17,428 nucleotides of DNA from the NCBI GenBank assembly GCA_003229095.1, contig QIHS01000048.1, positions 1 to 17,428 on the forward strand, in the 5' to 3' direction. Positions 14,585 to 17,428 of the stretch are shown here, piece by piece. The first letter of the stretch is position 1, and each line of letters starts with the position of its first letter. The position numbers and the translations under genes are program-made. This DNA comes from Woeseia sp. (GTDB lineage: Bacteria; Pseudomonadota; Gammaproteobacteria; Steroidobacterales; Woeseiaceae). The notes under the pieces were generated by a model, which ran no database searches, was not told the origin of the DNA, and saw only the letters and a list, made by a program, of their open reading frames with translations.

Positions 14585-16144
14585 TCATTCGGCGTGGTCG
14601 GGAAAAAACTTGTCGAGCAGTGCACTGTATCCCTGTATTGCTGTGCGCTGCATGTAAAAAGACATGCCTCTTTCACCGCCGAGTTCTTCGCCGCCGCCTG
14701 CTCTGCCAGGGCCGCCGTGTACGAGCATAGCCAAAACGGATCCAGGTCCCGGGGAGATGCCTGCAACCTTGCTGCTACCGTGCGTTAACCGGCCATTGAA
14801 TGGAGCAAGTGCCAGCAACATTTCGCGAGAAAAGTCACGGTCATCGGAGTACACCGAAGTCACAAGGGAACCGCCGCCTGCTGCGCAAGAAGCAACCACT
14901 GTCCCGGCGTCATTGTAAGGCAACACCGAAACGACAGGCGCAAATATCTCTCGTTCATGCACGATCGGTGCGGACGCAGGGTCATCTACACGGAAGAGGT
15001 GGGGCGTCAGAAAGAACCCCTTCCTGTCGTCGACGCCGACAAGTTCCTGTGGCTCCATATGCCCGGTTACTTTCGTTGCCTGTTCTTGAAGTGTTTCGAT
15101 ACCGTTTTTGACATCTTCAAGTTGCTTCTTACTGACGAGTGGTCCCATGCGGACGCTGGCGTCTGCGGGATTACCGACGACGATGTCGTCCAGACGTTCC
15201 CGCAAAGCCTCGCAAAAGGCCTCCAGCTTTTCTGCTGGAACAAAAACGCGCCGAATGGCGGTGCACTTTTGTCCTGCTTTCTGGCGCACGTCCGTCACCA
15301 CCTCATTCAGCATCATTTGCCACGTCTCACTGCTGATCTCGACGTCGGGCCCCATCACTGCTGCATTCAGGCTGTCTGCCTCGACATTGACGCGCATGGA
15401 TCCTTCAGTGTGCGCACTCAAACTGCGCAAGATATTCGCAGTGTTACCAGAGCCTGTGAAAGCAAGCACATCCTGAGATCCGAGGTGATCAGCCAGGTCC
15501 CCGACCGACCCCGCGATAAATGAGAGTGCACCCGCTGGCAATACGTCTGCGTCAACAATAATTTCTGTCATGCGGTGAGCCAGCAGCGCGGTACTCGTGG
15601 CAGGTTTGCTGACAACCGGCATTCCGGCGAGCAAAGCGACGGCCGCCTTTTCAACCATCCCCCAGGCGGGAAAATTGAAGGCATTGATGTGTACGGCAGC
15701 GCCGTGCATCGGTACCAGTATGTGCCGGCCGGCATATCTTGGAGATCGACCAAGAGGAATAGACTCTCCGTCGTTGATAATTTTCCGATTGCCGAGTTGC
15801 TCACCAACTTCAACGTAGGCCAGCAGGGTTGCAGTCGCGCCATCCACGTCGAACTTCGCATCGTTACGCGTATTGCCACCATTTCGAATCGAAAGTTCAA
15901 TCAGCTCTTCCCGATGCGCAAACAATGCGTCGTACAGTGCCCGCAGTTTTTCCGCACGCTGAGAAAACGTTAACGAGCGCAATGCCGGGCCGCCGACGGA
16001 ACGCGCGAAATCGAGCGTTGCGGCAAAATCAATTCCACCGGTGCTGGCCTCGGCGAGTGGTTCTTCCGTTGCCGGGTTCAACAATATCGCAGTCTTGCCA
16101 TTTCCTTCGTGCCAATTGCCGCAGACAAAGCTCTTAAGTTTCAT
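14585..16144 (-). CDS. CoA-linked semialdehyde dehydrogenase, BoxD / PaaZ N-domain type
   Basis: This 519-residue NAD(P)-dependent aldehyde dehydrogenase has Lys180 (VVSKPA), the oxyanion Asn157 (NAFNFPAWG), general base Glu255 (NVEADSLN) and nucleophile Cys294 (AGQKCTAIRR). The GQKCTAIRR form and the tail HGGPGRAGGGEELGG are shared with the dehydrogenase domain of PaaZ and with BoxD. Unlike PaaZ it lacks a C-terminal hydratase domain, so 3,4-dehydroadipyl-CoA semialdehyde dehydrogenase (BoxD, aerobic benzoyl-CoA pathway) or a related CoA-semialdehyde enzyme is most likely. ATG 16144 is chosen over TTG 16180: AGGA lies 6 bases upstream and the product begins MKLKSFVCGNW as in relatives. It lies downstream of the AraC gene and upstream of the MBL gene on the same strand. 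Confidence 0.88.
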   Translation of the reverse strand: MKLKSFVCGNWHEGNGKTAILLNPATEEPLAEASTGGIDFAATLDFARSVGGPALRSLTFSQRAEKLRALYDALFAHREELIELSIRNGGNTRNDAKFDVDGATATLLAYVEVGEQLGNRKIINDGESIPLGRSPRYAGRHILVPMHGAAVHINAFNFPAWGMVEKAAVALLAGMPVVSKPATSTALLAHRMTEIIVDADVLPAGALSFIAGSVGDLADHLGSQDVLAFTGSGNTANILRSLSAHTEGSMRVNVEADSLNAAVMGPDVEISSETWQMMLNEVVTDVRQKAGQKCTAIRRVFVPAEKLEAFCEALRERLDDIVVGNPADASVRMGPLVSKKQLEDVKNGIETLQEQATKVTGHMEPQELVGVDDRKGFFLTPHLFRVDDPASAPIVHEREIFAPVVSVLPYNDAGTVVASCAAGGGSLVTSVYSDDRDFSREMLLALAPFNGRLTHGSSKVAGISPGPGSVLAMLVHGGPGRAGGGEELGGERGMSFYMQRTAIQGYSALLDKFFPDHAE

Positions 16145-16250
16145 GCTGATCCTGTTTGTGTCGAGGAATAAATTTTTCAAAGCACAGTAGAGTAGGCGAC
16201 GCGAGCCTCAGGGGCAAGATTTAGACGTTTCCAAAACCTGCAGGATATTG

Positions 16251-17138
16251 CTACTCCCCGCCATCGTAGGTTCCGCTGTTTCGACGAAATGTGCTGGGAC
16301 TTAGTCCCATATGCCGTTTGAAAAATCTCGTGAAGTAGGAAGGATCGGAAAATCCAAGGCCTGATGACACGCCGGATATCGTTTTCTCCGTGTACACCAG
16401 GCTGCGCCTCGCGGCCAGCAACACACGCTCGTGTATGACACTCAGTGCGGACATGCGCGCCAGATCCTGACAGACTGAATTCAGATGGGAAGAAGTAATA
16501 CCAATCTCGCTCGCATAGGAAACCACTGAACGTTGAGTCTTGTGGTGTTCGTCGACAAGCGTTGAAAATCGCGCAAAGTGTTTACTCGCCCGGCTTAATC
16601 TCATGTTTGTTCCTGGCGTCGGGATGATGCGCCTGAACAGACTGATCGCGAGGGCCTTGATAAGGGAATTCAGCATTGGTTCCTTCATAACAAGATCACG
16701 CTGATGCTCACGGTCTATTTCTTCAAAAAGTGCGACAACGTGGTCGTGTTTCCCGGAGATGGGAAGAATGGCAGGCCTGGCAAAGGTCGCGCTGCCTGAT
16801 CCGAATTCCCGATTGAGATCATGCACAAGTGGTGATGCGATCGATAGAACGATGCCGCTGGAATTCTTCGTCCACTCGAACGCGTGAACACACATTTCCG
16901 GGACGATCACGACGCATGGGGGCGCGAGTAAGTGACTGTTGGCATCCAGACTCGCAGTGCCACCGCCGCGTTGCAGTAAGAACAACTGGGTAAGCCGCCT
17001 GTGCCGGTGCGGCCTGATCTTCCAGTCATTGGGCAGGCTTCGCTCAACCAGCGGTTCGCTGTGAATCAACTCTGTCGTTGACCAGGTTTTATTTTCGCCA
17101 TAAAAATCGACGATGGGTACCGGTTGATCGTTGCGCAT
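16251..17138 (-). CDS. AraC-family transcriptional regulator (PobR/HpaA-like)
   Basis: A 295-residue cytoplasmic regulator. The N-terminal half resembles the AraC cupin ligand domain (PHRHRRLTQLFLLQRGGG, about 43-60). The C-terminal half holds the two helix-turn-helix motifs (about 200-290), with the family signature GLGFSDPSYFTRFFKRHMG and ending in SPSTFRR. The architecture and domain lengths recall the PobR/HpaA group, which control hydroxybenzoate or hydroxyphenylacetate catabolism; this is an inference supported by context. It is divergent from a LigA-type dioxygenase gene (189 bases between starts) and upstream of a semialdehyde dehydrogenase, so it probably activates one or both in response to an aromatic ligand. 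The ATG at 17138 has GGGA about 7 bases upstream. Confidence 0.9.
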   Translation of the reverse strand: MRNDQPVPIVDFYGENKTWSTTELIHSEPLVERSLPNDWKIRPHRHRRLTQLFLLQRGGGTASLDANSHLLAPPCVVIVPEMCVHAFEWTKNSSGIVLSIASPLVHDLNREFGSGSATFARPAILPISGKHDHVVALFEEIDREHQRDLVMKEPMLNSLIKALAISLFRRIIPTPGTNMRLSRASKHFARFSTLVDEHHKTQRSVVSYASEIGITSSHLNSVCQDLARMSALSVIHERVLLAARRSLVYTEKTISGVSSGLGFSDPSYFTRFFKRHMGLSPSTFRRNSGTYDGGE

Positions 17139-17191
17139 TTTGTGTCCCGTTGAAATGATGGGCCTCCGCGCTATTTTCTGCGATAAGTCCT

Positions 17192-17197
17192 ATTATA
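17192..17197 (-). promoter_or_regulatory. Candidate -10 box of the araC-type gene
   Basis: On the minus strand this reads TATAAT, about 54 bases before the ATG at 17138. No good -35 lies 17 bases upstream, as is common for regulated promoters. It is supported only by the consensus match and position. Confidence 0.35.
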
Positions 17198-17273
17198 GCG
17201 TCAATTCGTGCCTTCATTTCGAGACAAAATTGGCGAAAAATACCATTGTTCGCTAATCACAACGGTTTCGCCG

Positions 17274-17286
17274 GGTGCCCGGCACC
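17274..17286. promoter_or_regulatory. 13-bp palindrome before the ligA-like gene
   Basis: GGTGCC-C-GGCACC is a perfect inverted repeat about 42 bases before the dioxygenase start, in the divergent intergenic region. It could be an operator or a leader hairpin. AraC-type regulators usually bind direct repeats, so another regulator would fit better. The function is not known. Confidence 0.35.
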
Positions 17287-17327
17287 GGGGTTTGATCAAA
17301 TGGCGGTCGCTGCGACGAGGAATCACG

Positions 17328-17428
17328 ATGATCTGGAAAAAACACGATTACGAAGAAATTCCCGGCACTTACGTATTCGATGGCAGGGTTTCCCACTCGG
17401 CCTATGCTCTGAACAAGATGCTGTTTTC
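17328..17428 (+). CDS. ligA: Protocatechuate 4,5-dioxygenase-like alpha subunit (LigA), 5' part only
   Basis: Only 33 codons are in the window. They read MIWKKHDYEEIPGTYVFDG, then a partly diverged RVSHSAYALNKMLF. EIPGTYVFDG followed by an (G/A)Y-x-LN segment is the N-terminal hallmark of the LigA subunit of type II extradiol dioxygenases (protocatechuate 4,5-dioxygenase and relatives). The alpha subunit pairs with the catalytic LigB subunit, which would be expected downstream. The usual FxRKGY-x-LNMF segment is altered (SHSAYALNKM), so the substrate may be gallate or another catechol. GAGG lies 7 bases before the ATG. It is divergent from the AraC-type regulator. Confidence 0.78.
   Translation, partial: MIWKKHDYEEIPGTYVFDGRVSHSAYALNKMLF

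Noticed and set aside
14957..15523. 188-codon plus-strand open frame
   Set aside because: It is antisense to the well-supported aldehyde dehydrogenase and has no recognisable domain.

Overview
The window reads as a chromosomal segment of a marine-type gammaproteobacterium. This is an inference from gene content: a Legionella-like one-chain serine dehydratase, a DUF5062-type protein, a PlpD-type patatin autotransporter, periplasmic Sox genes and ring-cleavage genes. Coding is dense, with mixed strands. I saw no tRNA, rRNA, CRISPR array, insertion sequence or phage gene.

Left part (1-4.6 kb). The 3' end of a flavin amine oxidase gene (+) converges on sdaA (-), an iron-sulfur L-serine dehydratase. 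An 85-bp near-perfect inverted repeat lies between them. A small DUF5062-like gene (-) follows. After a control region with repeats come two overlapping spondin-domain genes (+), one secreted and one a lipoprotein, closed by a strong intrinsic terminator.

Middle-left (4.6-6.8 kb). A patatin-like phospholipase with POTRA and outer-membrane barrel (PlpD type, -) is split into two reading frames by what looks like a one-base deletion.

Middle (7.15-13.5 kb). This is a co-directional sulfur-oxidation operon (+): an M29-aminopeptidase-like lipoprotein that seems to have lost its metal ligands, a lipoprotein thioredoxin (SoxW-like), soxC, soxD, soxB and an exported DsrE-family protein. SoxC and SoxD form the sulfane dehydrogenase (molybdenum plus dihaem cytochrome c) and SoxB is the thiosulfohydrolase. 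SoxXA and SoxYZ are not in the window. Several products carry lipoboxes, which suggests a membrane-tethered Sox module.

Right part (13.6-17.4 kb). This is an aromatic-catabolism block. An AraC-type regulator, a CoA-semialdehyde dehydrogenase (BoxD/PaaZ-like) and an MBL-fold protein with an altered metal motif all run on the minus strand. The window ends in the start of a divergent gene for the alpha subunit of a protocatechuate 4,5-dioxygenase-like enzyme (LigA), probably controlled by the AraC regulator. The MBL gene converges on the sox operon and, by direction and spacing, belongs with the dehydrogenase rather than with sox.
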